From positions 1,612,001-1,676,000 of the forward strand of contig NZ_AP038804.1 in the NCBI RefSeq assembly GCF_047159865.1: a stretch of DNA of 64,000 nt, in the 5' to 3' direction. Source of the stretch: JAIOSF01 sp047159865. GTDB taxonomy: Bacteria > Campylobacterota > Campylobacteria > Campylobacterales > Arcobacteraceae. The position numbers and the translations under genes are program-made. The notes beneath the pieces were generated by a model. It was not told where the DNA came from. It searched no databases and saw nothing but the letters and a program-made list of their open reading frames with translations. Shown piece by piece: positions 15,120-23,646 of this stretch. Positions within the stretch are counted from its first letter, which is position 1, and every line of letters starts with the position of its first letter.

Positions 15120-18022
15120 GCAAACAAAGTGAAGCAGTACTAGAAGAAAACCTTTTAAAACAACTTGAAACATTAGAATATGAAAGAGTTGTGATACAAG
15201 ATGATAGAGCATTAGAAGAGAACTTAAAAACTCGACTTGAAAAGCATAATAAAACTACTATTTCTGATACTGAGTTTAAAAGAGTTTTAAATCATCTGAA
15301 TAAAGGTAATGTATTTGAAAAAGCTAAAATATTAAGAGATAAGTTTAATTTACAAAGAGATGATGGAACTAACAACTATATAGAGTTTTTAGATAGTGAA
15401 CATTGGTGTCAAAATCTTTTTCAAGTAACTTCACAAGTTACAGTAGAGGGAAAATATCAAAATAGATATGATGTAACTATCCTTATCAATGGTTTACCAT
15501 TAGTACAAATTGAACTCAAAAGAAGAGGTGGAGAACTCAAAGAAGCTTTTAATCAAATCAACAGATACCAAAAACACTCATACAATGCAAACAATGCCCT
15601 TTTTAGATATGTGCAAATCTTTGTTATAAGTAATGGTGTAAATACAAAATACTACTCAAACAATGAAAGACAATCATTCGAGCAAACATTTTATTGGGCA
15701 GATAAAGAAAATAAAAACATAGAAAACTTAGATGAGTTTACAGATACTTTTCTACAAAGATGTCATATATCAAAAATGATATGCAAATATATCGTACTGG
15801 CTCAAAGTAAAAAGATACTTATGGTTCTAAGACCTTATCAGTTTTATGCAGTTGAATCTATCATAGATAAAGTAAACAACTCAAATGACAACGGTTATAT
15901 TTGGCATACAACAGGAAGTGGTAAAACACTCACTTCATTTAAAGCATCTCAAATACTTATGAAACTACCAAAAGTGCACAAAGTAGTATTTGTAGTTGAT
16001 AGAAAAGATTTAGACTACCAAACAACAGCCGAATTCAATAGTTTTTCTGATGGAAGCGTTGATGGTACAAACAACACAAAAGCACTCGTAAAACAGTTTA
16101 GTGATGATACGAAACTAATAGTAACTACAATACAAAAACTAAATACAGCCATAACAAAAAACAAATACTTAGAATCTATGAAAAAACTCAAAGATAAACA
16201 TATAGTATTTATCTTTGATGAGTGTCATAGAAGTCAGTTTGGAGATACTCATAAGGCTATAGTGAAGTTTTTTTCAAATCATCAAATGATAGGATTTACA
16301 GGTACTCCCATATTAAAAGAAAATGCTACAGGACTACAAACTACCGAAACTCTTTTTGGTAAATCTCTTCATAAGTATGTGATAACCGATGCAATTGCAG
16401 ATAAAAATGTACTGAAATTTTCTATAGAGTATATAGGAAGATATAAAGAGAAAGAGGGCAAAGAGAGCTATATAGATACAGATGTAGAAGATATAGATAT
16501 AAAAGAGTTAGAAGATAGTACCCAAAGAATAGAAAAAATAGTAGACTTTATCATAAAAAATCATGATAGAAAAACACATAGTCGTGAATTTACAGCTATG
16601 ATGTGTGTAAGTAGTGTAGATACACTTATAAAATATTATGATATATTTAAAAGTCGTAAAGATGAAAATAAACACAATCTAAAAATAGCCACTATATTTT
16701 CTTATGGAGCAAATGAAGAGAGTCGTGATGCAAATAGTGAAGAAGATGGCAATAGTGATGAACCACTCACTCCACATAGTAGAGAAAAGTTAGAACAATA
16801 TGTAGAAGACTATAATAAAATGTTCACATCAAGTGAAACTATAAAAGATAGTCAAGGATTCTATAACTACTATAACAGCATAGCAAAAAGAGTAAAAGAA
16901 AAAGAGATAGATATACTTCTAGTTGTAAATATGTTTTTAACAGGATTTGATAGTCCAAAACTAAATACTCTTTATGTAGATAAAAATCTAAAATATCATG
17001 GACTTATACAAGCATTTTCAAGAACAAATAGACTACTTAATGAAAGAAAATCACAAGGAAATATAGTATGTTTTAGAAAACTAAAACCTAGCACAGATGA
17101 AGCGATACAACTTTTTTCAAATAAAGAAGCTATAGGTGTGATCACTATGGAACCTTATGAAGACTATATCGTAAACTTTGATGCTATTTATGAAAGGCTT
17201 ATAGAGTTAGTTCCCACTGTAGATGAGGTCAATGCGTTAAGAAATCAAGGTGATGAATATGTTTTAGAATTTGTACAAATCTTTAGAGAAATAATGCGTA
17301 CTAAAAATATACTTGAATGTTTCGCTGATTTTAAATGGTCTGATTTAAAAATGGGAGAACAAGAGTTTAACGACTATCTTTCTAAATATCTTGATATCAA
17401 ACCTACAAAAACACCAAATGATAAAGAAAAAACATCTATTTTAGATGATGTAGATTTTGAGCTTGAACTTATCCATAAAGATGAGATCAATGTATCGTAT
17501 ATCTTACAACTTTTAGGTGAGATAAAAGATGAAAAAGATGAAGAGAAAGTTAAAAAACAAAAAGAGAATATTTCAAATATCTTAAATAACAATCCACACT
17601 TGCGAAGTAAAAGAGAACTCATAGAACAGTTTATAAATGAAAACTTACTCCAAATTAAAAATAGTGAAGATATAGAAGAGGAGTTTGAAAAGTTTTGGGA
17701 TGAGCAAAAAGAGAAAGCTTTTGAAAAGTTATGTAAAGAGGAAAATCTAAAAAATGATGAGGTGAAAAAAGTAGTAGACACCTATATTTATGAACAAAGA
17801 AAACCTTTAGCAAATGATGTAGCAAAAACTTTCAAAGAAAACTATACTTACCTAAAAAGAAAAAAAATAGTTCAAAGAGTGCTCGATAAAATTGTAGAGT
17901 TTGTTGATAAGTTTTTCGAAGGTGGATTTGAAGTCAAACAAAATACAAATAGAACAGACTACAAACCAACTATAGAAGTACTCAAAGTAGCCCAACAAAA
18001 ACCAACATACTCAAATTCTTAA
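15116..18022 (+). CDS. hsdR: Type I restriction endonuclease subunit HsdR
   Basis: HsdR translocates and cuts unmodified DNA. In 968 residues the order is: an N-terminal nuclease domain with PLVQIELKRRG (the ExK part of the PD-ExK site), an SF2 helicase motor with Walker A TTGSGKTLTS near residue 267 and DEAD-type box DECHRSQFG, motif III-like GFTGTPI, a second RecA-like domain with FLTGFDSPKLNTLYVDK and QAFSRTNRL, and a C-terminal helical domain. All motor and nuclease motifs look intact. Length and organisation match the EcoR124 family. It ends 2 bases before the convergent MarR gene. Confidence 0.96.
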   Translation: MSKQSEAVLEENLLKQLETLEYERVVIQDDRALEENLKTRLEKHNKTTISDTEFKRVLNHLNKGNVFEKAKILRDKFNLQRDDGTNNYIEFLDSEHWCQNLFQVTSQVTVEGKYQNRYDVTILINGLPLVQIELKRRGGELKEAFNQINRYQKHSYNANNALFRYVQIFVISNGVNTKYYSNNERQSFEQTFYWADKENKNIENLDEFTDTFLQRCHISKMICKYIVLAQSKKILMVLRPYQFYAVESIIDKVNNSNDNGYIWHTTGSGKTLTSFKASQILMKLPKVHKVVFVVDRKDLDYQTTAEFNSFSDGSVDGTNNTKALVKQFSDDTKLIVTTIQKLNTAITKNKYLESMKKLKDKHIVFIFDECHRSQFGDTHKAIVKFFSNHQMIGFTGTPILKENATGLQTTETLFGKSLHKYVITDAIADKNVLKFSIEYIGRYKEKEGKESYIDTDVEDIDIKELEDSTQRIEKIVDFIIKNHDRKTHSREFTAMMCVSSVDTLIKYYDIFKSRKDENKHNLKIATIFSYGANEESRDANSEEDGNSDEPLTPHSREKLEQYVEDYNKMFTSSETIKDSQGFYNYYNSIAKRVKEKEIDILLVVNMFLTGFDSPKLNTLYVDKNLKYHGLIQAFSRTNRLLNERKSQGNIVCFRKLKPSTDEAIQLFSNKEAIGVITMEPYEDYIVNFDAIYERLIELVPTVDEVNALRNQGDEYVLEFVQIFREIMRTKNILECFADFKWSDLKMGEQEFNDYLSKYLDIKPTKTPNDKEKTSILDDVDFELELIHKDEINVSYILQLLGEIKDEKDEEKVKKQKENISNILNNNPHLRSKRELIEQFINENLLQIKNSEDIEEEFEKFWDEQKEKAFEKLCKEENLKNDEVKKVVDTYIYEQRKPLANDVAKTFKENYTYLKRKKIVQRVLDKIVEFVDKFFEGGFEVKQNTNRTDYKPTIEVLKVAQQKPTYSNS

Positions 18023-18024
18023 AA

Positions 18025-18510
18025 TTATTTCGTCATTTTTAAAAGAAGATTTTTCATAGTTTGTTTCTCCTCTTCATTTAAAGCAGAAAAACATTTTTCC
18101 TCAAAATCGAGGATATCTTTGAGTACTTTATCGTTCACCTCTATACCTAGTTTTGTTAACTGTACAAGTTTACTTCTTTTATCGTATTTGTTATCTAGTC
18201 TTCTGATATATTTTTTCTCTTCGAGTTTTTTTAGAACTTTGGTTATCGCACCACCTGTGAAGAGTAGTTTTTGGTGCAACTGCTTGGGACTTAAGATATA
18301 GTCCTTATCTCCTAGTATTTTAAGTGAGCTTAAAACATCAACTTCACTATGGTTTATCCTATATTTCTCCTCTTCTAGTTGACATATACCTTGGTTCATC
18401 TGTTTGTAAAAAGTATAAAAAGGTATGGTGACATTTAATATCTCATTAAAAGTTTCTGGCGATTGGGTTTTGTTTTTTTCTATTATTATTTCTAGTTCAT
18501 CTATATCCAT
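18025..18510 (-). CDS. MarR-family transcriptional regulator
   Basis: A 161-residue winged-helix protein. The central segment DYILSPKQLHQKLLFTGGAITKVLKKLEEKKYIRRLDNKYDKRSKLVQLTKLG has the MarR recognition helix and the D-x-R-S/D-x-R wing. Flanking helices would form the dimer. It is read divergently from a tyrosyl-tRNA synthetase gene whose promoter has a 12-base palindrome between -35 and -10. In Bacillus subtilis the second TyrRS gene tyrZ is likewise linked to a MarR-type regulator (YwaE). Control of the neighbouring synthetase is therefore the likely job, inferred from position. Confidence 0.88.
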   Translation of the reverse strand: MDIDELEIIIEKNKTQSPETFNEILNVTIPFYTFYKQMNQGICQLEEEKYRINHSEVDVLSSLKILGDKDYILSPKQLHQKLLFTGGAITKVLKKLEEKKYIRRLDNKYDKRSKLVQLTKLGIEVNDKVLKDILDFEEKCFSALNEEEKQTMKNLLLKMTK

Positions 18511-18561
18511 AAAGTCAGTATATTGAAAAGTTATTTAATGTTCTATTAATATTCTTCTATT

Positions 18562-18590
18562 TTAAAAGTATTTTACTAGTAAAGTATAAT
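18562..18590 (+). promoter_or_regulatory. Promoter of tyrosyl-tRNA synthetase paralogue with palindromic operator
   Basis: A -10 element TATAAT (18585-18590) and a weak -35 TTAAAA (18562-18567) are 17 bases apart. The perfect palindrome TTTACTAGTAAA (18572-18583) sits inside the spacer, where a bound dimer would block RNA polymerase. The nearby divergent MarR gene is the obvious source of the binding protein. Elements are seen; the binding partner is inferred. Confidence 0.55.
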
Positions 18591-18632
18591 TTAAGATTTT
18601 CAATGTTACTATTCAATTTTAAAGGAATACTA

Positions 18633-19817
18633 ATGAATAATCAAATAGAAAAGTTACTAAACAGAGGTATAATAACAAACATCCTTCCAAGCAAAGAAGA
18701 GTTTATAAATAGACTTAACAGCAAAAAACAAAAGTTTTATATTGGTGCTGATGCTACAAGTGATAGCTTACATTTAAGCCATGCAAAAAATTATCAGCTG
18801 TTAGAAGAGTTTAGACAATTAGGGCATGAAGTTGTTGTTTTATTTGGTGATTTTACTGCAAGAATTGGGGATCCCACAGATAAAAATAGTACTCGTACAA
18901 AATTAACAAAACAAGAGGTTCAAAAAAATGTATCATGTTGGTTAGAACAGATTCAACCCTTGTTGGATTTCAATGACCCAATCAATCCTGCAAAAATAGC
19001 ATATAATTCAGAATGGTTAAGTAAATTGAATTTTGAAGATATTTTAGAACTAGCAAGTAACTTTACTGTTGGGCAATTATTAGAAAGAGATATGTTTACA
19101 AAAAGAATAAATCAAGACAAACCTATCTTTATGCATGAGTTTATGTACCCAATGATGCAAGGATATGATAGTGTAGCAATGGATGTGGATGTTGAATTAT
19201 GTGGTAATGATCAGACATTTAATGCACTAGTAGGGAGAAAACTACAAAAAACAATCAACCAAAAAGATAAATTTGTTGTAACTGTAAACCTCATGGAAAA
19301 TCCTCTTACAGGTGAGTTGATGTCAAAAAGTAGGGGTACGGGTATATTTTTAAAGTTTGATGCTTATGATATGTTTGGTTCGTTAATGGCACAACCAGAT
19401 GAGATGATAAAAGTATTTCTTATAAATAATACAAGAGTAGAGCTATCAGAGGTTGAGGAGATAGTGCGTTTACACCCAAGAGATGCAAAAATAAAAATGG
19501 CTTTTGAGGTCACTAAAATCATGAAAGGTGAAGAGCAAGCATCAAAAGCCAAAGAGAGATTTATAAATCAATTCCAAAAAAAGAAAGTCCTTGAAGAAGA
19601 TATGGTAAATGTTATTATAGAAGAAAAGCAAATGGGATTATTTGAACTAATAAGAAAGCTTTTGGATAACTCTTTTAGCAACAGTGATATTTTAAGACTT
19701 ATAAAGCAAAATGCAATCACAGTAAACAACCTAAAACAAACAGATAAAAACATAATCATCTCCACAGAAAATATAGTTGTCAAAGTAGGAAAAAGGAAAT
19801 ATTTTAAAATAAACTAG
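18633..19817 (+). CDS. tyrS: Tyrosyl-tRNA synthetase, diverged paralogue-like
   Basis: A class I synthetase that would charge tRNA-Tyr with tyrosine. I chose ATG at 18633 because AAGGA (18622-18626) lies 6 bases upstream; an earlier ATG at 18603 has none. With 394 residues it has the TyrRS/TyrZ-type catalytic core (FGDFTARIGDP, HEFMYPMMQGYDSVAMDVDVEL) and a C-terminal S4-like domain. Its signature motifs are altered: HLSH (47-50) instead of HxGH, CGNDQ (190-194) instead of GGTDQ, and MSKSRG (230-235) for the KMSKS loop. Activity may be kept but specificity or inhibitor binding changed. It may be a second TyrRS; the housekeeping copy would lie outside this window. Confidence 0.85.
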   Translation: MNNQIEKLLNRGIITNILPSKEEFINRLNSKKQKFYIGADATSDSLHLSHAKNYQLLEEFRQLGHEVVVLFGDFTARIGDPTDKNSTRTKLTKQEVQKNVSCWLEQIQPLLDFNDPINPAKIAYNSEWLSKLNFEDILELASNFTVGQLLERDMFTKRINQDKPIFMHEFMYPMMQGYDSVAMDVDVELCGNDQTFNALVGRKLQKTINQKDKFVVTVNLMENPLTGELMSKSRGTGIFLKFDAYDMFGSLMAQPDEMIKVFLINNTRVELSEVEEIVRLHPRDAKIKMAFEVTKIMKGEEQASKAKERFINQFQKKKVLEEDMVNVIIEEKQMGLFELIRKLLDNSFSNSDILRLIKQNAITVNNLKQTDKNIIISTENIVVKVGKRKYFKIN

Positions 19818-19953
19818 TTTGAGTAAAGATTCGTGTCTTTTACTTGTATATAACACTTTATAATTTATATTTATATTTGTATTAGTTTTACTTTGTATAA
19901 TAATAGGTCTTTTCACAAAGATACCTATTTTGAATCTAAGCGGTGTTATTATA

Positions 19954-20448
19954 ATGAAAAAAAGAATTAAAAAATTAACAAAAACAAAAAAGTCACAAGA
20001 TTTTATTTCAAAATATAATATTCCATACGAATATATAGCGGTCAATCGTACAATGGTTACAAAAGCCTTACTCATAGGTTTGTTTATTGCACTGTTGCCT
20101 ATACCTATGCAGATGGTTGTGGTAATTGTGATGATGAAGTTTTTGAAGTTTAATGTCCCTTTAGCAATTTTGTTGTGTTGGATAACCAATCCTATCACAA
20201 TGCCTTTTATCTATTATGTTGAATATAGTATAGGAAGTTTTATTTTAAATACAGAAGTTTTAAATATACAAATGAATCTAGAATGGTTCAATGAAAATAT
20301 TGGAAATATATTTATGCAACTTTGCACAGGATCTATTGTTCTTGCTACCGTTGTCTCTGGTATGAGTTATTTTATTGTAAATTATTTGTGGATCTATTTT
20401 GTTAATAGAGATAAAAAAGTTCATTATACACAAAGAAAGAAAAAATAG
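19954..20448 (+). CDS. DUF2062 membrane protein
   Basis: A 164-residue protein from ATG 19954; a TTG at 19930 is an unlikely earlier start. A basic N-terminus (MKKRIKKLTKTKKS) is followed by the DUF2062 pattern: ALLIGLFIALLPIPMQMVVVI, then FNVPLAILLCWITNPITMPFIYYVEYSIG, then another hydrophobic helix. This family of small inner-membrane proteins has no established function. The next gene starts 24 bases downstream, so the two may be co-transcribed. Confidence 0.8.
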   Translation: MKKRIKKLTKTKKSQDFISKYNIPYEYIAVNRTMVTKALLIGLFIALLPIPMQMVVVIVMMKFLKFNVPLAILLCWITNPITMPFIYYVEYSIGSFILNTEVLNIQMNLEWFNENIGNIFMQLCTGSIVLATVVSGMSYFIVNYLWIYFVNRDKKVHYTQRKKK

Positions 20449-20472
20449 GCAAACTAAATACAAGGAGATAGT

Positions 20473-20871
20473 ATGTTACTTATGCGATTGAAAGCTGGAG
20501 AAAAATTTGCTTTTTTAAAATTGGCTTATTATGTTGCCAATATTGATGGTGAATTCGATGAAGAGGAAAAAGATATCATCAAAGAATATTGTGCTGAGAT
20601 GGGTATAGATAATATAGAACACGATGGCAGTAACTTTGTTCTTAGTGATGTTTTGTCAGATATCAAAACAGAACAAAGCCAAATAATTGTATTACTTGAG
20701 CTTTTGATTTTGGTACACTCAGATGATAAATACCACCGTTTTGAACATAAAATAATCGATGAGATTGCAGCTGCTTTTAGTATCTCTAAAAATAGGTTAG
20801 AGATATATTCTCAATGGGGGAAGATGACCTCTGCACTCTACTCACAGGGGAAACTTTTTCTTGAAAATTAG
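20473..20871 (+). CDS. TerB-like helical protein
   Basis: A 132-residue, mostly helical acidic protein. The segment AFLKLAYYVANIDGEFDEEEKDIIKEYCAEMG is characteristic of TerB-like domains (tellurite-resistance TerB and DjlA N-terminal type), with the conserved D-G-x-x-x-x-E-E acidic motif suited to metal binding. A second helical half (IDEIAAAFSISKNRLEIYSQWG) completes the fold. No other ter genes are near, so a tellurite role is not supported. A strong AAGGAG precedes the ATG. Confidence 0.7.
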   Translation: MLLMRLKAGEKFAFLKLAYYVANIDGEFDEEEKDIIKEYCAEMGIDNIEHDGSNFVLSDVLSDIKTEQSQIIVLLELLILVHSDDKYHRFEHKIIDEIAAAFSISKNRLEIYSQWGKMTSALYSQGKLFLEN

Positions 20872-20901
20872 TAAAATTTTTTGATAAATAATTCTACTTT
20901 T

Positions 20902-20976
20902 TTACCTTGTAATTAATTGTAACTAAAGAATATTAAATATAAAATAAGAGAATTAATTTTAACTAAAGGTAATTAA
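20902..20976 (+). promoter_or_regulatory. Repeats upstream of ParA-like operon
   Basis: TTAATTGTAACTAAAG (20913-20928) and TTAATTTTAACTAAAG (20953-20968) are near-identical and start exactly 40 bases apart, about four helix turns. TTACCTTGTAA (20902-20912) lies just before the first, and AAGGTAATTAA (20966-20976) just before the ATG. Versions of these elements return downstream of the operon at 21839-21893. They could be operators or a centromere-like partition site. Confidence 0.5.
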
Positions 20977-21561
20977 ATGCAAATAATTATATATAATCAA
21001 AAAGGTGGTGTAGGTAAATCGATGCTAGCTACACAAATAGCACTTCACTTTGATACTTCCATTATAGAGTTAGACCCTTACGGTATGCTTGCTCAAACAC
21101 TTGATGATAGAGTTATAAAAATAGGTCTAAAGGAAAAAATTCCTACTTTGAGTGAGGGAGATGTTGTGTATGATTTTGGTGGTTTTGATGATATAAGACT
21201 TGATGAGATATCACAAAATGCCGATTTAGTAATCATCCCTTTCAATCCTACTATTAACTCTTTGGGTACAACACTTGAGAGTTATGAGCGTGTAAAACAA
21301 TTAAATGTTCCTATTTTATTTGTGGTAAATGCTTATTTAAAAGAAAACGATGTTGAAGATGCTATTGGATTTTTAAGTGAAAATACTCAAGATGATATTG
21401 ACTATTTTGCTATCTCACACACAAGAGCATTGCAAACAGCAGAAAATGAAGGTGTAAGTATTATAGAATTTGCAGCAAGTTCAGGACTGAAAAAACATAC
21501 TTATAAAAAAATATCAAATACAATGCAAAACTTGATGAAAAAAATAGAGGAATATCTCTAA
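20977..21561 (+). CDS. ParA-like P-loop ATPase
   Basis: A 194-residue small ParA/MinD-type ATPase. The deviant Walker A motif NQKGGVGKSMLATQIA is at residues 7-22, Walker B-like VVYDFGG follows near residue 64, and a D-P pair occurs in SIIELDPYGM. It is shorter than chromosomal Soj/ParA and lacks an N-terminal DNA-binding domain, like plasmid type Ib ParA proteins. Its TAA shares one base with the ATG of the next gene. Short repeats flank the two-gene unit. A plasmid-type partition cassette on the chromosome is the best reading; other ParA-like uses (protein positioning) remain possible. Confidence 0.8.
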   Translation: MQIIIYNQKGGVGKSMLATQIALHFDTSIIELDPYGMLAQTLDDRVIKIGLKEKIPTLSEGDVVYDFGGFDDIRLDEISQNADLVIIPFNPTINSLGTTLESYERVKQLNVPILFVVNAYLKENDVEDAIGFLSENTQDDIDYFAISHTRALQTAENEGVSIIEFAASSGLKKHTYKKISNTMQNLMKKIEEYL

Positions 21562-21821
21562 TGGCAAAAGCAAAATTTGATAAACTCAAAAAAGACTCAA
21601 CTGAGCAAAACTCTATCACACATAAAGATTTGCAAAAAAAAGCAGGTAGACCTGTAGGTAGCAAGGTGAAAAAAGAGCAAGCAAATGCTTCTATAACAAT
21701 AGCACTAACCCCTACTCAAAAAAAAGAGCTAGAACAATATGCTAAAGATGAGATGCGATCAGTTGGAAGTGTCATCAAGATGTTGTTGGTTAAAAATAAA
21801 GTTATCAATCTTTCAGAATAA
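21561..21821 (+). CDS. Small ribbon-helix-helix-type partner of ParA-like ATPase
   Basis: An 86-residue basic protein. The N-terminal half is Lys-rich and holds an AT-hook-like GRPVGSK. The C-terminal half, ASITIALTPTQKKELEQYAKDEMRSVGSVIKMLLVKNKV, has the strand-helix-helix pattern of MetJ/Arc-type DNA-binding proteins. It overlaps the ATPase gene by one base. Type Ib partition systems pair a short ParA with just such a small RHH protein (ParG type), which binds operators or centromere repeats and stimulates the ATPase. Assignment is by fold pattern and position. Confidence 0.65.
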   Translation: MAKAKFDKLKKDSTEQNSITHKDLQKKAGRPVGSKVKKEQANASITIALTPTQKKELEQYAKDEMRSVGSVIKMLLVKNKVINLSE

Positions 21822-21838
21822 AAAACAATTAAAATACA

Positions 21839-21893
21839 TTAATTACCTTGTAAATAAATATATTTAATAATAAATAATGTAGATTAATTGTAA
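21839..21893. repeat. Downstream copies of ParA-operon repeats
   Basis: TTAATTACCTT (21839-21849) is the inverted form of AAGGTAATTAA upstream of the ATPase gene. TTACCTTGTAA (21843-21853) and ATTAATTGTAA (21883-21893) repeat sequences at 20902-20912 and 20912-20922. The two-gene unit is thus bracketed by the same short motifs, as expected for a regulatory or partition site, although AT-rich chance matches cannot be excluded. Confidence 0.4.
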
Positions 21894-21896
21894 ATA

Positions 21897-22382
21897 TTAT
21901 CCAATATTTGTATGAATTTTAGTGATCACTTCATCTGTTATCATTAGGTCATAATGATTATAAACAAAGTTATAATCACTCTCCATTTGTACTTTCATAG
22001 TCTCTTGAAAATAAGTATCAGCAACAATCGCTTTTGTTTTGTCCTCTTTATAGTCTTCTGAGTTTAAGAGTTCTTTATCTGTATTTATAAAGTCTTTGAG
22101 TGCGTGTAAGATAGAACAACTTCTTAGATGGTATTCTAGTTTTTCATCAAAATTATCTTTAAGACAATGTAGTTTTACAATCTCCACTATATTCATCAGT
22201 GCAGTGTCAACAGGAACTTGAAGGTTGAGTTCTTTGAGTTTTGCCAAAGTTTCATCGTAGTCTTGCAAAGTTTCTAATACAAAGTTTCCTAAACTAATTT
22301 GATAATATAGTTCATATCTTGTAAGCATATCGACAATGCTATCTCTTGTTAAGTGTTGTTTCATAGTTGTTGTTAAATTCAT
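21897..22382 (-). CDS. Hypothetical protein, 161 aa
   Basis: I do not recognise this protein. It is soluble and appears wholly helical, with no Gly-rich loop, no metal motif and no signal peptide. It begins MNLTTTMKQHLTRDSIVDMLTRYELYY and has hydrophobic repeats such as LNLQVPVDTALMNIVEIVKLHCL, suggesting a helical bundle. Start choice could also be M7 at 22364. It ends against the ParA-like unit and is preceded by the MFS gene on the same strand, 42 bases upstream, so the two could be co-transcribed. Confidence 0.6.
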   Translation of the reverse strand: MNLTTTMKQHLTRDSIVDMLTRYELYYQISLGNFVLETLQDYDETLAKLKELNLQVPVDTALMNIVEIVKLHCLKDNFDEKLEYHLRSCSILHALKDFINTDKELLNSEDYKEDKTKAIVADTYFQETMKVQMESDYNFVYNHYDLMITDEVITKIHTNIG

Positions 22383-22424
22383 GGTGGTATTTTATCTATT
22401 TTTACATAAGCTATAACTTTTATA

Positions 22425-23609
22425 TTATAGCTTGCTTTGAAGAGTTTTAAAACGGATATTTGCGAAAAGTAAAAGTAATACCCCACAAAATACAATAAGT
22501 GCAGTTACATATAAAGCCATAGTATAGTTACCAAACATCTCTATAAGTTTGACACTATATAAAGGTGCAAGAACTTGACCCACTCCATAAGCAGTTGTTA
22601 AAGCTCCCATGAGAATCACTGGATTTGCACCTGCAATTTTACCACCTAGATTCATAAATAGTGCAACAAGCCCTACAAATGTTCCTCCAAACAATACACC
22701 TGAAAAAAGATTTAGATATATATTTGAAGATAGGGCAGGGATGAGAATACCTACTATTTGCAAAAGCATCGCTATAATAATGATATTGACACTTCCATAT
22801 CTATTTGCCAAAGTCATCCAAATGATACAAGAAGGGATACCTGCTATTCCTACAATTGTCCAAGTGAAGTTTCCATACCCTTCTAATCCCTCAAGTGAAT
22901 TGATAATATCAGGTAAAAATGTTCCTTGTACAACCATACCAACACCCTCAGCAAAATATGCAATAATGAGCAAAATCACAAAAGGGGTAAAAAGAGACTT
23001 GTCAAAATGGTGCTTTACTACATTTTGTTTTACTTTATGATCAAAAGATAAAATAAACATACTATAAAGTGATGCTACAAAACCAAATAGAGTCAAAACT
23101 ATCCATGCTGTTTTCCAAGATGGATCATAGATATATACAGCTCTTACAATCAGATCAGTTACTAAAACAGAAAAACCAATTCCTGAAAAGTGTATCCCCA
23201 TCGCTTTTGTTTTATTGTCCATTTTGAGTTTTGTCATAACAATTGCAGAGCCAACAACAAGAGCCATAGCAGCACCAAATCCTGCAACAATACGAGAGAT
23301 TGACCAAACGAGTTCATTTTGGGTAGTTCCTAAAACTAAAGTGGTAAAAACACATAAAAGCATACCGAGTCTAAAGTATTTTACTTTTGCATTGATATCT
23401 TTGATAAAAACTGCAAAAATAGAACCAGATAAATACCCTACATAGTTGAGTGAAGCTAATACACCAGCAAAAGTAACACTAAGATAATCTTCAAGCATAA
23501 AAGGTAAAAGAGAGGTAAAAACAAATCTTGCCACACCTACACCCACAATAAGTGCTAGTATACCTGCTAATATAATCGCACCATTACTATTTCTATCTAA
23601 TAAATTCAT
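22425..23609 (-). CDS. YbfB/YjiJ-family MFS transporter
   Basis: A 394-residue major-facilitator permease with about 12 hydrophobic segments. The start (ILAGILALIVGVGVARFVFTSLLPFML) and the ...ASLNYVGYLSGS... segment match the YbfB/YjiJ group, whose substrates are not established. A LysR gene is read divergently 99 bases away, and a palindrome of LysR type lies between them. That is the classic regulator/exporter layout, so this is probably an inducible exporter. Confidence 0.85.
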   Translation of the reverse strand: MNLLDRNSNGAIILAGILALIVGVGVARFVFTSLLPFMLEDYLSVTFAGVLASLNYVGYLSGSIFAVFIKDINAKVKYFRLGMLLCVFTTLVLGTTQNELVWSISRIVAGFGAAMALVVGSAIVMTKLKMDNKTKAMGIHFSGIGFSVLVTDLIVRAVYIYDPSWKTAWIVLTLFGFVASLYSMFILSFDHKVKQNVVKHHFDKSLFTPFVILLIIAYFAEGVGMVVQGTFLPDIINSLEGLEGYGNFTWTIVGIAGIPSCIIWMTLANRYGSVNIIIIAMLLQIVGILIPALSSNIYLNLFSGVLFGGTFVGLVALFMNLGGKIAGANPVILMGALTTAYGVGQVLAPLYSVKLIEMFGNYTMALYVTALIVFCGVLLLLFANIRFKTLQSKL

Positions 23610-23646
23610 AGTATTTTGTCCTTTTTTGTTAAATATTTGTTATAAT

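Noticed and set aside
17374..17781. 135-codon minus-strand ORF inside hsdR
   Set aside because: Ser/Phe-rich shadow of Lys/Glu codons in hsdR; no start signal and no family resemblance.
19731..20198. 155-codon minus-strand ORF between tyrS and the DUF2062 gene
   Set aside because: It overlaps both genes on the other strand and has no ribosome binding site; the hydrophobic pattern mirrors the DUF2062 helices.
22609..23040. 143-codon plus-strand ORF inside the MFS gene
   Set aside because: Antisense to a clear 12-helix transporter with no start signal; Pro-rich reading is a reverse image.
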